36,253 bases of DNA from Candidatus Magasanikiibacteriota bacterium (GTDB lineage Bacteria > Patescibacteriota > Patescibacteriia > Magasanikbacterales > UBA922): positions 1 through 36,253 of the forward strand of contig CAILTG010000087.1 in assembly GCA_903837125.1 (NCBI GenBank), written 5' to 3'. Shown one piece after another: positions 1 to 10,730 of this stretch. Under the pieces are notes generated by a model. The model worked only from the letters and a program-made list of their open reading frames with translations, was not told the DNA's origin and did no database searches. Position numbers and translations under genes: made by a program. The stretch's first letter is position 1. Each line of letters starts with the position of its first letter.

Positions 1-54
1 ACAAAAAATTAATTTATTGTTTAAAAATTATAAATTACAAATTAAAAATTGTTA

Positions 55-1815
55 TTACTCTATCACTCTAAACACTTCTTCTAAACTGGTAATTTTGTCT
101 AATGCTTTTAACACACCATCTTGTACCATAGTAATCAGACCTTGACTTACAGCAATTTCTTCTATAATATATTCAGAAACTTTATTACTCAAAATCACTT
201 CCTCTATTTCTTTACTCATGGAAAAAATTTCATAAATACCCACCCGGCCTTTGTAACCCAAGCCATTACAGTTAGTACAACCACGACCATGATAAAACTT
301 TAAATTATTTACATCAATCTTCATTTTCTCTTCTGGAGGCAAAGCTCCTAAAATTTTTCCCAACCGCTCCAATAAATGAGAATCAATTTCAGCTTCTTCT
401 AAACAATTAGGACAAATTCTCCGTACCAAACGTTGACCAATTACACAATTTAAGGCTGGTGCCAAAAGAAAAGGCTTAGTACCCATAGACATAAAACGAG
501 GAATAGCTCCTGAGGCGCTGTTGGTATGAATGGTAGAAAGAATAAGATGACCTGTTAAAGCTGCCTGTATGGCAATTTCAGCTGTTTCTAAGTCACGAAT
601 TTCGCCCACCATAGCGATGTCTGGATCCTGACGTAAAATTGATTTCAAACCCTTGGCAAAAGTGTAATCTTTACTATAATCCACCTGACTTTGATTAATT
701 CCCGGCATCTTATATTCCACCGGATCTTCCAAAGTAATAATTTTTACGCCCGGTTTGTTTAAAATTTGCATGACAGCATACATGATAGTGGTTTTACCAG
801 AGCTGGTTGGACCAGTGGTAATAATCATACCATTTGGCCGTTCAATTTCCTGTTTCAAAACAGCATAAGCCCTGCCACGCAAACCCAAACTATCCAAACT
901 TATTCCCTCATGCGTTTGATTTAAAAGACGCATCACTACGCTTTCACCATAAATTGTGGGCATTGTAGAAACGCGTACATCCACTGTGCCTTGTGGCGGT
1001 TTAATAGTAAACCGTCCATCCTGTGGTTTATCAAAAATATTAATTTTTAATGAAGAAACCAATTTAATGCGTGAAATTAATTTACCAAAACTTTCTTTGG
1101 GTAAATAGGCAGCGTCATGCAAAATGCCATCCAAACGAATTCTTACTAACACCCGTTTTTCTTCCACTTCCACATGCACGTCAGAGGCATCAAGTTTTAA
1201 AGCTACCCCCAAGATAAGCGTCAACATATCGGAAGCAGTTTTTTTATCCAACAACTTTTGAAAAGATTTAAAATCCGTAACATCAGCTTGCACTTTTGCC
1301 AAATCATCAGTATGAATTTCTATATCCTTGGTAATAGGCTTAATCACTGGTAAATTTTCATACAATTTAAACACCCGATCTAAACTTTTTTGAGAAATAA
1401 CATAACAACTACCTGAGGCATGATTACGTTCTTCTATTTCGTGTATTAATTCTTTCACTGATTCTTTCTGAGGATCCATAGCCCCAAACCGGAGCTCATC
1501 AGGAGTAGCTAAAAAACAAACCATCTTTTCTTTATTTGATTGTTCTTTGGTTAGCTGACGCAAAGCCTCTTGGCTAATAGGAAACTTCTCTAAATCAATA
1601 TGTGGAAAACCTATTTTAGTGGCCAATTTCTGTGTTTCTCGTTCTTTTTCCACAAAAGAAACATTGGCAATTTTTTTATTAAATTTGTCCTCTGTTTCTT
1701 TGGAAGCAATATGCAAAACAGGATGATCTACTTTTTCAGTATCATCTTTTTTATTTTTTAAATTCTTTTTTAACAAATCGTTAATATTTGGTAGACCATT
1801 CATAACAATATTCAA
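55..1815 (-). CDS. pilB: PilB/GspE-family type IV pilus/type II secretion ATPase
   Basis: 586 aa ORF; Walker A GPTSSGKTT, LRQDPDIAMVGEIRD, zinc CxxC pairs (CPNC...CTNC). Confidence 0.9.
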   Translation of the reverse strand: MNIVMNGLPNINDLLKKNLKNKKDDTEKVDHPVLHIASKETEDKFNKKIANVSFVEKERETQKLATKIGFPHIDLEKFPISQEALRQLTKEQSNKEKMVCFLATPDELRFGAMDPQKESVKELIHEIEERNHASGSCYVISQKSLDRVFKLYENLPVIKPITKDIEIHTDDLAKVQADVTDFKSFQKLLDKKTASDMLTLILGVALKLDASDVHVEVEEKRVLVRIRLDGILHDAAYLPKESFGKLISRIKLVSSLKINIFDKPQDGRFTIKPPQGTVDVRVSTMPTIYGESVVMRLLNQTHEGISLDSLGLRGRAYAVLKQEIERPNGMIITTGPTSSGKTTIMYAVMQILNKPGVKIITLEDPVEYKMPGINQSQVDYSKDYTFAKGLKSILRQDPDIAMVGEIRDLETAEIAIQAALTGHLILSTIHTNSASGAIPRFMSMGTKPFLLAPALNCVIGQRLVRRICPNCLEEAEIDSHLLERLGKILGALPPEEKMKIDVNNLKFYHGRGCTNCNGLGYKGRVGIYEIFSMSKEIEEVILSNKVSEYIIEEIAVSQGLITMVQDGVLKALDKITSLEEVFRVIE

Positions 1816-1872
1816 TATACATGGAAAAATATACAGATTATATTTTATTCCGTGTATCTTACATTTTGTTTA

Positions 1873-2853
1873 CTATTCATTTTTCCACGTCAAAATATGC
1901 ACTATTCTACTTTTAATTCCCTGATGATGCATTTTCATAAACAAATAGGTCCAAACTGTAGTGGTAAAAGTACTGAATATTGAACCCAAAAAAACTATCA
2001 ACAAGGCAAAAAATAAAAAGGCAACTACCACGCCCACCAACCACAAAGTACTGCTTAAAGTATAAGCAGCAAAAAACCACAACACTATTGATGGCAATAA
2101 ACAAATAAATAAACCAAAAATGGCTACCAGACCCAATACCAAATTGAGTAATATTACCACCAAAGCTATTTCCATTGATACTAACCAATGATCTAAAAAT
2201 AATTTCCAGGAAGCCCGCAGGGCCTTACCTAAAGAATAATCCTCTATCACTATATAACCAGCTGTATAAATTAACCAAAAAGAAACCATTATACCAACCC
2301 CAGTAGCTAAAATAAATAATATCAAAAACAAAAATAAGTCTGCTACACTTGGCTGATTAATTGCCGCCAAAGTTCCCCAACCCACTACCACTGCCAAAAC
2401 CACAAAAATTAACTTTTTAAAAATATTAATAAATAATAACCGCCAAAAATGTTTAATTCCAGATTTCCAAGCATTACCCAAATGTGGCAGATGACCTTTT
2501 TTAACAAATTGTCCAGCCGCACGAATCAAAGCGCCTTGTGAACATACAGCTGTAAAAATTAAAAGTAACACCAAACCTAAAAAAATAAATAATAGCCAAA
2601 TTAGCCAAACCCAACCTACGACCGACAAACTGTAGTGACCACCGGCAAATAAATTATGAACTAAACCAGGAGCAGCCAACCAGGTAGGATATAATGCATA
2701 AGTACTGGCAGCCATACCCACTTTGGTTAATAATTCCAAAATACCTAACTGTCCTAAGAAAGCCGCAAACAAACCAAAAATCCACAATCTTTTATGATGC
2801 CAAGTTAAATCCCAGCTAGCACGCAGGGCCTGGCGGTAAAGTGGTTCATGCAT
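1873..2853 (-). CDS. multi-pass membrane protein, unknown function
   Basis: ORF 1873..2904; likely start at internal Met (MHEPLYRQALRASWDLTWHHK) because codons upstream lie in a repeat/inverted repeat; several hydrophobic segments. Confidence 0.7.
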   Translation of the reverse strand: MHEPLYRQALRASWDLTWHHKRLWIFGLFAAFLGQLGILELLTKVGMAASTYALYPTWLAAPGLVHNLFAGGHYSLSVVGWVWLIWLLFIFLGLVLLLIFTAVCSQGALIRAAGQFVKKGHLPHLGNAWKSGIKHFWRLLFINIFKKLIFVVLAVVVGWGTLAAINQPSVADLFLFLILFILATGVGIMVSFWLIYTAGYIVIEDYSLGKALRASWKLFLDHWLVSMEIALVVILLNLVLGLVAIFGLFICLLPSIVLWFFAAYTLSSTLWLVGVVVAFLFFALLIVFLGSIFSTFTTTVWTYLFMKMHHQGIKSRIVHILTWKNE

Positions 2854-2996
2854 AAAATTGAAGTTAAAAGTCTGTAAAGTCCCTAAAGTCATAAAGTAAA
2901 TCAAAAAACTTTATGGACTTTACAGACTTTATGAACTTTCAGATTTTATTATACCACAAAAAAATAAAAACGGCTAAACTGAAAGTTATTAACACA

Positions 2997-3025
2997 ACAA
3001 AATCCGCTTCATCAGCGGATTTTGT
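2997..3025 (-). terminator. Rho-independent terminator after ftsH
   Basis: ACAAAATCCGC-TTCATCA-GCGGATTTTGT. Confidence 0.75.
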
Positions 3026-3050
3026 TTTCCCATTCTTTTGATCTTTAATT

Positions 3051-4895
3051 CTACGCCACACTCTTTTTAACATCCCCCATTATCCTTACAAATTCTTCCT
3101 GCTCTACCGTCTCTTTCTCTAACAACTCTTTCACCATTTCATCCATTTGTGCACGATGTTCAGTAATAATTCTTTCTGCGGTCTTTTTACTATCTTCTAA
3201 TAAACGATTTATTTCTGCATCAATAGTTTCGGCTGTTTTTTCGGAATAATTTTTCTTCTCATGAATTTCTTGTGCCAAGAAAATCAATTCTTCATTGTCG
3301 CCATAAGCACGTGGCCCAAGTTTGTCACTCATACCATAACGCATAATCATACTAGTTACCATTTGGGTGGCTTGTTTTAAATCATTTGAAGGGCCAGTAG
3401 ACAACTGTTCATCTCCATAAACTAAACGCTCTGTCACATAACCTCCAAGTGTCATAGCTAATTCATCTTTAAATTTTGCTAATGTTTTGTAGCGCACATC
3501 AGTTTCTGGCATAGAAAGTGTATAACCACCAGCCAAACCACGGCCAATTATTGATACTTTACGAATAGAATCACAATTTGGTAAAAAATGCCCCACTATT
3601 GCGTGTCCAGCTTCGTGATAAGCAGTCATTTCTTTGTCTTTAATGGTCATTACCCGAGATTTTTTCTGAGGCCCGAGCATTACTTTTTCAATACTTTCCA
3701 ATACTTCTATTTCAGTAATTTGTTTTTTATTACTGCGTACGGCCAAAATTGCGGCTTCATTCAAAAGATTGGCTAAATCCGCACCAGAAAAACCTGGCGT
3801 TCTCTCGGCCAATTTACGAATTGAAACATCTTTAGCAATTGGCTTGCCTTTAGCATGCACTTTTAAAATTTCTTCACGATCAGCAATATCGGGCAAATCA
3901 ATTACTACTCGACGATCAAAACGCCCAGGACGAAGCAGAGCTGAATCTAAAACATCGGGACGATTGGTAGCCGCTATCACAATTACACCCAAATTAGGAT
4001 CAAAACCATCCATTTCCACCAATATTTGATTTAAAGTTTGTTCACGTTCATCATGTGATCCGCCAAGACCAGAACCACGTTTACGACCAACAGCATCTAT
4101 TTCATCAATAAAAATAATAGCAGGTGCTGCTTTTTTAGCTTTCGTAAATAAATCACGCACACGAGAAGCACCAACACCCACAAACATTTCCACAAATTCT
4201 GAACCACTAATATGGAAAAATGGTACATTGGCTTCTCCAGCCACAGCTTTGGCCAACAAAGTTTTTCCAGTTCCCGGTGAACCCATGAGCAACACTCCTT
4301 TAGGAATTTTAGCACCCATTTCAGTAAATTTTTTGGGATCTTTCAAAAAATCCACCACTTCTTCCAGTTCTTCTTTAGCTTCTTTGGCTCCAGCCACATC
4401 CTTAAAAGTTTTTTTGTCTTTTTCTTCAGGTTTCACCTCACGCGCGCCAGACTGACCAAAACCCATAGCTCGATTATTTACGCCCTGCACCTGCCGAGTC
4501 ATAAAATAAATAATCAAAATAATTACCAGCATGGGAATAAGTATGGGCAAAAGTTGTTTTAGCCAAAAAGACCAACCTGATTCTTGTTTGATAATTAAAT
4601 CCACTTGGCTTAATTTATCCGGAGCCACACTAAAATTAGACATTAATTCAGAAAAAGATTGGGTGGATTCTTTTTGCGTTTGTTGTGGTTTGGCTTTATC
4701 ATCTTTTAAGATTATGTCTAAATTGTCTCCGTTAACCGTAACACTTTTGACTTGACCAGCATTAATTTCTTGCACCATTTTACTAACACCAATTTGCTCT
4801 GGTCCTTCTTTAGTTAAAGGTGAAAAACTTAATAATCCTGCTATTAACAGCAAAGCCAAAAAAATAATAATAAAATTTTTAACTAGATTTTTCAT
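3051..4895 (-). CDS. ftsH: ATP-dependent zinc metalloprotease FtsH
   Basis: 614 aa; two N-terminal TM segments, AAA Walker [12 protein letters not shown] region, HEAGH. Confidence 0.97.
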   Translation of the reverse strand: MKNLVKNFIIIFLALLLIAGLLSFSPLTKEGPEQIGVSKMVQEINAGQVKSVTVNGDNLDIILKDDKAKPQQTQKESTQSFSELMSNFSVAPDKLSQVDLIIKQESGWSFWLKQLLPILIPMLVIILIIYFMTRQVQGVNNRAMGFGQSGAREVKPEEKDKKTFKDVAGAKEAKEELEEVVDFLKDPKKFTEMGAKIPKGVLLMGSPGTGKTLLAKAVAGEANVPFFHISGSEFVEMFVGVGASRVRDLFTKAKKAAPAIIFIDEIDAVGRKRGSGLGGSHDEREQTLNQILVEMDGFDPNLGVIVIAATNRPDVLDSALLRPGRFDRRVVIDLPDIADREEILKVHAKGKPIAKDVSIRKLAERTPGFSGADLANLLNEAAILAVRSNKKQITEIEVLESIEKVMLGPQKKSRVMTIKDKEMTAYHEAGHAIVGHFLPNCDSIRKVSIIGRGLAGGYTLSMPETDVRYKTLAKFKDELAMTLGGYVTERLVYGDEQLSTGPSNDLKQATQMVTSMIMRYGMSDKLGPRAYGDNEELIFLAQEIHEKKNYSEKTAETIDAEINRLLEDSKKTAERIITEHRAQMDEMVKELLEKETVEQEEFVRIMGDVKKSVA

Positions 4896-5004
4896 AATAA
4901 AAAGGCTTAAAAGGCCTAAAAGGCTTGAAAAGCGTAAAGGCCTAAAATATTTATTAGTTAGGTAACTATACGCTGAAAAAAAGTCTTTGTCAATTGGTAA
5001 TATT

Positions 5005-5040
5005 AAAAACCACCCCGCTTTTACGAGGTGGTTTTTGATC
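5005..5040 (-). terminator. terminator after rpsA
   Basis: AAAACCACCCCGCTTTTACGAGGTGGTTTTT. Confidence 0.7.
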
Positions 5041-5050
5041 TTCTGATCTT

Positions 5051-6352
5051 TTAATCTTTCTTCTCTTCAACCTTCTCTTCAGCTTTCTCTTCAGCTTTCT
5101 CTTTAGTTATTTCTGCCTTTACTTTTTTGCTCTTTTTTTCTTTAACTTCCTCACCTGGGGCGGACTTTTCTTCAACTGGAACTTCGGCCTCTTCAGAATC
5201 TTTTTTATCATCCTCTTTTTTAGCCTTGGCTGCCTTTTTGCCTTTTACACCTTCCAATTTTAAGCCCAAACGATGTTCAGATGGTTCAATAGAAATGATT
5301 TCAAAACTATGACGTTCGCCAACTTTAAACTTTTCACGAATTTTTTCCACACTAACATTACCTTCATCAAATAATTCAGAAACGTGAGCCAGCCCATGAA
5401 TATCATCATCTAATTTTACCATTAAACCAAATGGCTCTACTTTATGTACATCACCTTGTACAATGCCGCCTACTTTAAATCTATCTTTTACAGTCTTCCA
5501 AGGATCTTCTATTAAACGTTTAATGGAAAGATAAATTTTTGATTTATTTAAATCAATAATTTGAGCTTTTACTCGTTGGCCAACTTTCAACACATCTTTA
5601 GGATGGTCAATTCTCTGCCAAACGATTTCAGAAATGTGCACCAAGCCCTCTAAACCTTCACCAAAACGAATAAAGGCGCCAAAAGAAGTTAACACACTTA
5701 CTTCTCCTTCCACAATATCACCAATTTTATATGATTCCAACACTGCTTTTTGTTCATCTTCCCAAACTTCTTTTTCAGAAACAATTAATTTATTATCATT
5801 TTCATTAACATCAATCACTTTTACTTGTAAATCTTTATTAATCATTAAACGTAATTGTTCCAAAATTCTGTTTTTATCACCACCAGGTACGCGTGGATAA
5901 TGATCAGGGTTTAATTGTGACACTGGCAAAAAGCCATCCACACCCTCTAACTGCATCATTAAACCACCTTTATTGGCAGCAGTAACTTTGGCAGAAATTG
6001 TTAAGCCATCTTTCATCCATTCTTTAAATTTTTCCCAAATCATTTGGTTGCCGGCCACACGGAAAGATAATTCCATTTCGCCATTCTCATTTTCTTGTTC
6101 CATTACCGTAGCTTCCACTTCATCACCAATTTTTAAATCAGCAAACTGGCGAGATTCAGAAAATAATTCTTTACCACGCACCACACCCACAGCCACGCCG
6201 CCAATATCCACGCGCACCGCGCTGTTTTCTGCGGAAATTACTTTACCTTTAACTAGGTCGCCAACTTTTGGTAATTGCAAATTGAAATCTTTTAATAAAA
6301 TAGCAAAATTACTTTTACTGTTAGTTGTTTCCTCTTTTTCTTTAATAGTCAT
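5051..6352 (-). CDS. rpsA: 30S ribosomal protein S1 (multiple S1 domains, K/E-rich tail)
   Basis: Repeated S1-domain patterns (VEGEVSVLTSFGAFIRFGEGLEGLVHISEI); likely start MTIKEKEE at 6352. Confidence 0.9.
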   Translation of the reverse strand: MTIKEKEETTNSKSNFAILLKDFNLQLPKVGDLVKGKVISAENSAVRVDIGGVAVGVVRGKELFSESRQFADLKIGDEVEATVMEQENENGEMELSFRVAGNQMIWEKFKEWMKDGLTISAKVTAANKGGLMMQLEGVDGFLPVSQLNPDHYPRVPGGDKNRILEQLRLMINKDLQVKVIDVNENDNKLIVSEKEVWEDEQKAVLESYKIGDIVEGEVSVLTSFGAFIRFGEGLEGLVHISEIVWQRIDHPKDVLKVGQRVKAQIIDLNKSKIYLSIKRLIEDPWKTVKDRFKVGGIVQGDVHKVEPFGLMVKLDDDIHGLAHVSELFDEGNVSVEKIREKFKVGERHSFEIISIEPSEHRLGLKLEGVKGKKAAKAKKEDDKKDSEEAEVPVEEKSAPGEEVKEKKSKKVKAEITKEKAEEKAEEKVEEKKD

Positions 6353-6364
6353 AAAAATAATAAA

Positions 6365-6454
6365 ACGCACTCAAGTGCGTAAAGTCAACGCTATTTGGTT
6401 AAGAATAAAATTAACCTGCGGGTAGCGTTTGCCACACAAGTCCCCGGATGGGGA
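6365..6454 (-). promoter_or_regulatory. structured 5' leader of rpsA
   Basis: Three stem-loops: 6365-6380, 6387-6429 (nested), 6441-6454. Confidence 0.55.
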
Positions 6455-6469
6455 AAAGTAAGTAGAGAG

Positions 6470-6498
6470 AGTGTATCATACTGTACGGTAGGTGTCAA
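6470..6498 (-). promoter_or_regulatory. sigma70-like promoter of rpsA
   Basis: minus strand TTGACA-17-TACACT. Confidence 0.65.
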
Positions 6499-6569
6499 GC
6501 TCTTAATGTTGATAATTTTCTGTCCAAAATTTGTATATTATTATGTGTATTTTGTATATTGTTTAGCCC

Positions 6570-6598
6570 TTGCACCCCTCTAAAAAAAATGGTATAAT
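6570..6598 (+). promoter_or_regulatory. sigma70-like promoter of the MBL-fold gene
   Basis: TTGCAC-17-TATAAT. Confidence 0.6.
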
Positions 6599-6644
6599 TT
6601 CGTCGTAATTTTCAATCTTTTAATTATTCAATCTTTTAATTATT

Positions 6645-7259
6645 ATGCATATAAGCTGGCTCGGCAACACGGCTATAAAACTACAAACCAAACCTTTTGA
6701 TCAAGATATTATAATTATTATTGATCCTTATCGCCCAACCACTGGCGAATTTCCCAGAAGCTTAATGCCAGACATTGGACTATATACCAGAGGCGAAGAT
6801 GGCAGTATTACTCTATCTGGCAACCCTTTTGTAGTTTCCGGCCCTGGTGAATATGAAAACAAAGGCGTATTAATTACGGCTGTACCTGGCTCAGATGAAA
6901 ACAATATCATGTTTAGAGTTGATGCTGAACAATTAAGTGTGGGGCATCTAGGTTTAACCAACAAACAACTAACCGATGAACAACTGGAAGCTTTGTCTGA
7001 TGTAGATATTTTAATTGTACCGGTTGGTAATGGCCAAGGTTATGACGCAGAAAATGCGGCCAAAGCTGTAAACATTATTGAACCACGGATTGTTATTCCT
7101 ATGGCTTTTAAATCAGAAAATGATCCTAAGGCCCTGGGTGTAGAAGCATTTTTAAAAGAAATGGGCGCCTCGGCTAGCACACCAGAAAAGAAAATTATTA
7201 TTAAGAAAAAAGATTTACCACAAGAAGAAACGAAGGTTATTGTACTCGCTAAGGAATAG
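6645..7259 (+). CDS. metallo-beta-lactamase-fold (UlaG-like) protein with degenerate metal site
   Basis: MHISWLGNTAIKLQ..., VVSGPGEYE, IVIPMAFKSEND; HxHxDH region reads YTRGEDGS. Confidence 0.7.
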   Translation: MHISWLGNTAIKLQTKPFDQDIIIIIDPYRPTTGEFPRSLMPDIGLYTRGEDGSITLSGNPFVVSGPGEYENKGVLITAVPGSDENNIMFRVDAEQLSVGHLGLTNKQLTDEQLEALSDVDILIVPVGNGQGYDAENAAKAVNIIEPRIVIPMAFKSENDPKALGVEAFLKEMGASASTPEKKIIIKKKDLPQEETKVIVLAKE

Positions 7260-7310
7260 CTGACAAACTGCATTATAAATTGAAAAATTATTTTGCAAAA
7301 AAAATCCTAT

Positions 7311-7424
7311 CAATTTCAAATTCACCTAATTCACCTAATTTCTAATAAAATGCCGAATAAAAAATTACCAATTAGACATTTTAAATTTTATTAGGTGAAT
7401 TATAAATTAGTAAATTAGAAATTT
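7311..7424. repeat. dispersed inverted repeat family 1, copy 1
   Basis: AATTCACCTAAT...ATTTTATTAGGTGAATT. Confidence 0.7.
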
Positions 7425-7431
7425 ACAAAGT

Positions 7432-8028
7432 ATGCCTGTCAAAAAACATTCAAAAAAAAATCATACCAAAGATACAGAGAAAAAAGTTGCTGAAATACAA
7501 AAAGAAATTAAAAAAGCTGAATTGGCTGTACCACCAGTGGCTGAAACTGTTGAAGAGATTTTTCCTATTCTACAAAATAAACCTACCACCCCCAAAGAAA
7601 ACATTATTAATGAATACCAAGACCGGAAAAAAAAGAAAACTTGGGTTTGGGTTTCGGTAATAATTTTTTCAGCTGTTATTTTTTTTATCTGGGCCTGGAA
7701 TTTATATGTTTTAACAGTTGATATTTCTCAGAAAAAAAATAATAATCCTTTTGGGGATGCCAGTCAAGAATTTAATAAAATCATCACGCAGGCCAACAGC
7801 CCAAGTGATAATCTACAAAAAACAACCACTACTATCAAAGATCAAAATAGTGAACAAGTAAAAAATTCTTTAAAACAAGCGCTGTTGCAAGCAATCGCCG
7901 TAAATATTAATTCAGCCATTACCACTTCAACCACCTCCACCACTACTGTTTCATCCACAATTTCCACAACCACTTCCAAAACTTTTCCAATTAGCGATAA
8001 AAAAACTAACAAATCAATTATCAAATAA
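7432..8028 (+). CDS. single-pass membrane protein with Thr/Ser-rich C-terminus
   Basis: 198 aa; Lys-rich N-term, one TM (VWVSVIIFSAVIFFIWAWNLYVL), TTSTTSTTTVSSTISTTTS. Confidence 0.65.
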   Translation: MPVKKHSKKNHTKDTEKKVAEIQKEIKKAELAVPPVAETVEEIFPILQNKPTTPKENIINEYQDRKKKKTWVWVSVIIFSAVIFFIWAWNLYVLTVDISQKKNNNPFGDASQEFNKIITQANSPSDNLQKTTTTIKDQNSEQVKNSLKQALLQAIAVNINSAITTSTTSTTTVSSTISTTTSKTFPISDKKTNKSIIK

Positions 8029-8050
8029 CAGATAGCAAATAGTAACTTTT

Positions 8051-10531
8051 ATGAAAGAAAAACAACCTATTCAAGATAAATTAATTCAACCAAACATCGG
8101 CAGAATTGAACCAATTCAACTGGTTCAAGAAATGCAAACATCTTATTTGGATTATGCCATGAGTGTAATTGTGGCCCGCGCCTTGCCTGATGTTCGAGAT
8201 GGCTTAAAGCCGGTACACCGCCGTATTCTTTATGCTATGTGGCATATTGGTCTGCGCCACACTTCCAAATTCCGTAAATCAGCTCACGTGGTTGGTGAAG
8301 TGATGGCTAAATATCATCCACATGGCGATAGTAGTATTTACGAAGCCATGGTGCGTATGGCACAGGATTTTTCCATGCGTAACCCCCTAGTGCAAGGCCA
8401 AGGAAACTTTGGCTCCATGGATGGTGACTCAGCTGCTGCCATGCGTTATACCGAGGCTCGGCTTTCAGCCATTGCCGAAGAAATGGCCTTTGATATTGAA
8501 AAAAATACTGTAGATTTTTCCCCCACCTATGATGGCTCACACCGAGAACCAAAAGTATTACCCTCAAAATTACCTAACTTATTATTGAACGGCACCATGG
8601 GTATTGCAGTAGGCATGGCCACCAATATTCCACCACATAATTTAGGAGAATTATGCGACGGCATAATCGCTTTAATTGAGAACCCAAAAATTACTGTGGA
8701 AGATTTAATGGAGTTTGTTAAAGGACCGGATTTTCCCACTGGTGGCATTATTTATAATAAAAATGACATTCTTACCGCTTATGCCACAGGCAGAGGTGGA
8801 ATTGTCATGCGTGCCAAGGCAGAAATTGTAGAAACTAAAGCCGGAACTTTTCAAATTATTGTTACCGAAGTGCCTTATCAAGTTAACAAAGCCACTTTGA
8901 TTGAAAAAATTGCTGATTTAGTGCAAGAAAAAAAATTAGAAGGCATTAAAGATTTGCGCGATGAATCTAATAAAGATGGCGTACGGGTAGTTATTGATTT
9001 AAAAAAAGATTCCTACCCTAAAAAAGTCCTAAACAAACTATTTAGTGTAACTGAACTACAAACCACTTTTCACGTAAACATGCTGGCTTTAATTGATGGC
9101 ATTCAGCCCCGCGTTTTAAATCTTAAAACTGTTTTGGAAGAATATATCAAACACCGCCAAGAAGTAATTAAAAGAAGAACTGAATTTGATTTGGAAAAAG
9201 CCAAAGAACGTGCTCATATTTTAGCAGGTTTAAGCATGGCTTTAGACAAAATAGACGCCGTAATTAATACTATTAGAAAATCCAAAGACAAAGATGACGC
9301 CAAAAAGAATTTAATGGAAAAATTCAAATTTACCGAACGACAGACCGTGGCTATTTTGGAAATGCGCTTGCAACAATTGGCCAATTTGGAAAGACAAAAA
9401 ATTGAAGATGAATTAAAAGAAAAGAAAACTTTAATAAAAGAATTAGAAGAAATTTTAAACTCTGCCAAAAGAATACTCGGCATTATTAAAGACGAGGTCA
9501 AAAAAATAAAAGAAGATTTTGCCGATGTTCGTCGTACGCAAATTATTGCCGGTGGAGTTAAAGAATTTAGTGTGGAAGATTTAATTCCGAATGAGCCAAC
9601 CATCATCATGACCACTCGCGATGGCTATATTAAACGCATTCCACCAGATACTTTTAAAACTCAAGGCCGAGGTGGCAAGGGCGTAATTGGGGTAACTACT
9701 AAAGAAGAAGATATTGTTGACCAATTAATCTCCACCAACACCCACGACAGTCTACTTTTCTTCACGACCAGAGGTAGAGTGTTCCAACTTCAAGCTTATG
9801 ATATTCCCCAAGCGCAACGCACTGCCAAAGGCCAAGCGATTGTAAACTTCTTACAACTGGCCCCAAATGAAAAACTCTCAGCCATTCTTTCCATGAGTGA
9901 CATGAGCAAATATAAATTCTTAATGATGGTGACCAATAAAGGCACTGCCAAAAAAACCGCTATTGAAGATTTCAACAATGTCCGCCGTTCTGGCTTAATT
10001 GCCCTAAAATTAAAACCGGAAGATAATTTGGAATGGGTAAGACCCACTTCTGGAAAAGATGACGTAATGATTGTTACTTCCGGCGGTCAAGCCATTCGCT
10101 TTAAAGAAGCCAATATCCGCCCTATGGGCCGTACTGCTTCCGGTGTGCGCGGTATGCGTTTAAAGAGTAATGACCACATTGTGGGTATGGATATAGTTTT
10201 AACAGAATTGGTAAAAAATAAAGTTTTGGAATTATTAGTAATTTCCGAAAATGGTTTAGGAAAACGTACCCCACTTGATGAATACAAAGTCCAAAGCCGA
10301 GGAGGATCTGGAATCAAGACTATGAATATTACGCCAAAAACTGGTAAAATTATTAGTGTAGATGTAATTAATACCACTGAAGAGCGTGACCTAATGGCCA
10401 TTTCGGTAAAAGGACAAGTTATTAGAACCCCACTAAAATCCATTCCTAGTTTAGGCCGAGCTACCCAAGGCGTACGAGTAATGCGGTTTAAAGAAGAAGG
10501 AGATAAGGTTGCATCGATGACGCTACTCTAA
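8051..10531 (+). CDS. gyrA: DNA gyrase subunit A
   Basis: 826 aa; [39 protein letters not shown], GyrA-box QGRGGKG. Confidence 0.97.
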   Translation: MKEKQPIQDKLIQPNIGRIEPIQLVQEMQTSYLDYAMSVIVARALPDVRDGLKPVHRRILYAMWHIGLRHTSKFRKSAHVVGEVMAKYHPHGDSSIYEAMVRMAQDFSMRNPLVQGQGNFGSMDGDSAAAMRYTEARLSAIAEEMAFDIEKNTVDFSPTYDGSHREPKVLPSKLPNLLLNGTMGIAVGMATNIPPHNLGELCDGIIALIENPKITVEDLMEFVKGPDFPTGGIIYNKNDILTAYATGRGGIVMRAKAEIVETKAGTFQIIVTEVPYQVNKATLIEKIADLVQEKKLEGIKDLRDESNKDGVRVVIDLKKDSYPKKVLNKLFSVTELQTTFHVNMLALIDGIQPRVLNLKTVLEEYIKHRQEVIKRRTEFDLEKAKERAHILAGLSMALDKIDAVINTIRKSKDKDDAKKNLMEKFKFTERQTVAILEMRLQQLANLERQKIEDELKEKKTLIKELEEILNSAKRILGIIKDEVKKIKEDFADVRRTQIIAGGVKEFSVEDLIPNEPTIIMTTRDGYIKRIPPDTFKTQGRGGKGVIGVTTKEEDIVDQLISTNTHDSLLFFTTRGRVFQLQAYDIPQAQRTAKGQAIVNFLQLAPNEKLSAILSMSDMSKYKFLMMVTNKGTAKKTAIEDFNNVRRSGLIALKLKPEDNLEWVRPTSGKDDVMIVTSGGQAIRFKEANIRPMGRTASGVRGMRLKSNDHIVGMDIVLTELVKNKVLELLVISENGLGKRTPLDEYKVQSRGGSGIKTMNITPKTGKIISVDVINTTEERDLMAISVKGQVIRTPLKSIPSLGRATQGVRVMRFKEEGDKVASMTLL

Positions 10532-10563
10532 ACACGATACAAAATACACATAAAAATATACAA

Positions 10564-10592
10564 AAAAACACCGGCCAACAGCTGGTGTTTTA
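10564..10592 (+). terminator. terminator after gyrA
   Basis: AAAACACCGGCCAACAGCTGGTGTTTT. Confidence 0.7.
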
Positions 10593-10615
10593 AATTATTT
10601 AGAACAAGTCTGGGG

Positions 10616-10694
10616 TTCGGGGCGGAAACTGTTTGAGCTACACACGCTTGGCAGATCTAAATTTTATTAGCAGGGCGAGTTTTTCCGCCCCGAA
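10616..10694. repeat. long-armed inverted repeat (element A)
   Basis: TTCGGGGCGGAAA / TTTCCGCCCCGAA, 13 bp arms, 53-nt interior. Confidence 0.8.
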
Positions 10695-10730
10695 ACTTTT
10701 GGTACTTTTGGTTACAAAAGTACATAAAAA

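Noticed and set aside
4228-4455. Plus-strand ORFs antisense to ftsH (also 3588..3776, 3769..4029, 4531..4755)
   Set aside because: Mirror-frame ORFs of a strongly conserved gene, with no independent coding signals.
9214-10443. Minus-strand ORFs inside gyrA (9214..9615, 9796..10047, 10087..10443, also 8307..8748)
   Set aside because: Antisense shadows of GyrA codons; no recognisable domain or regulatory context.
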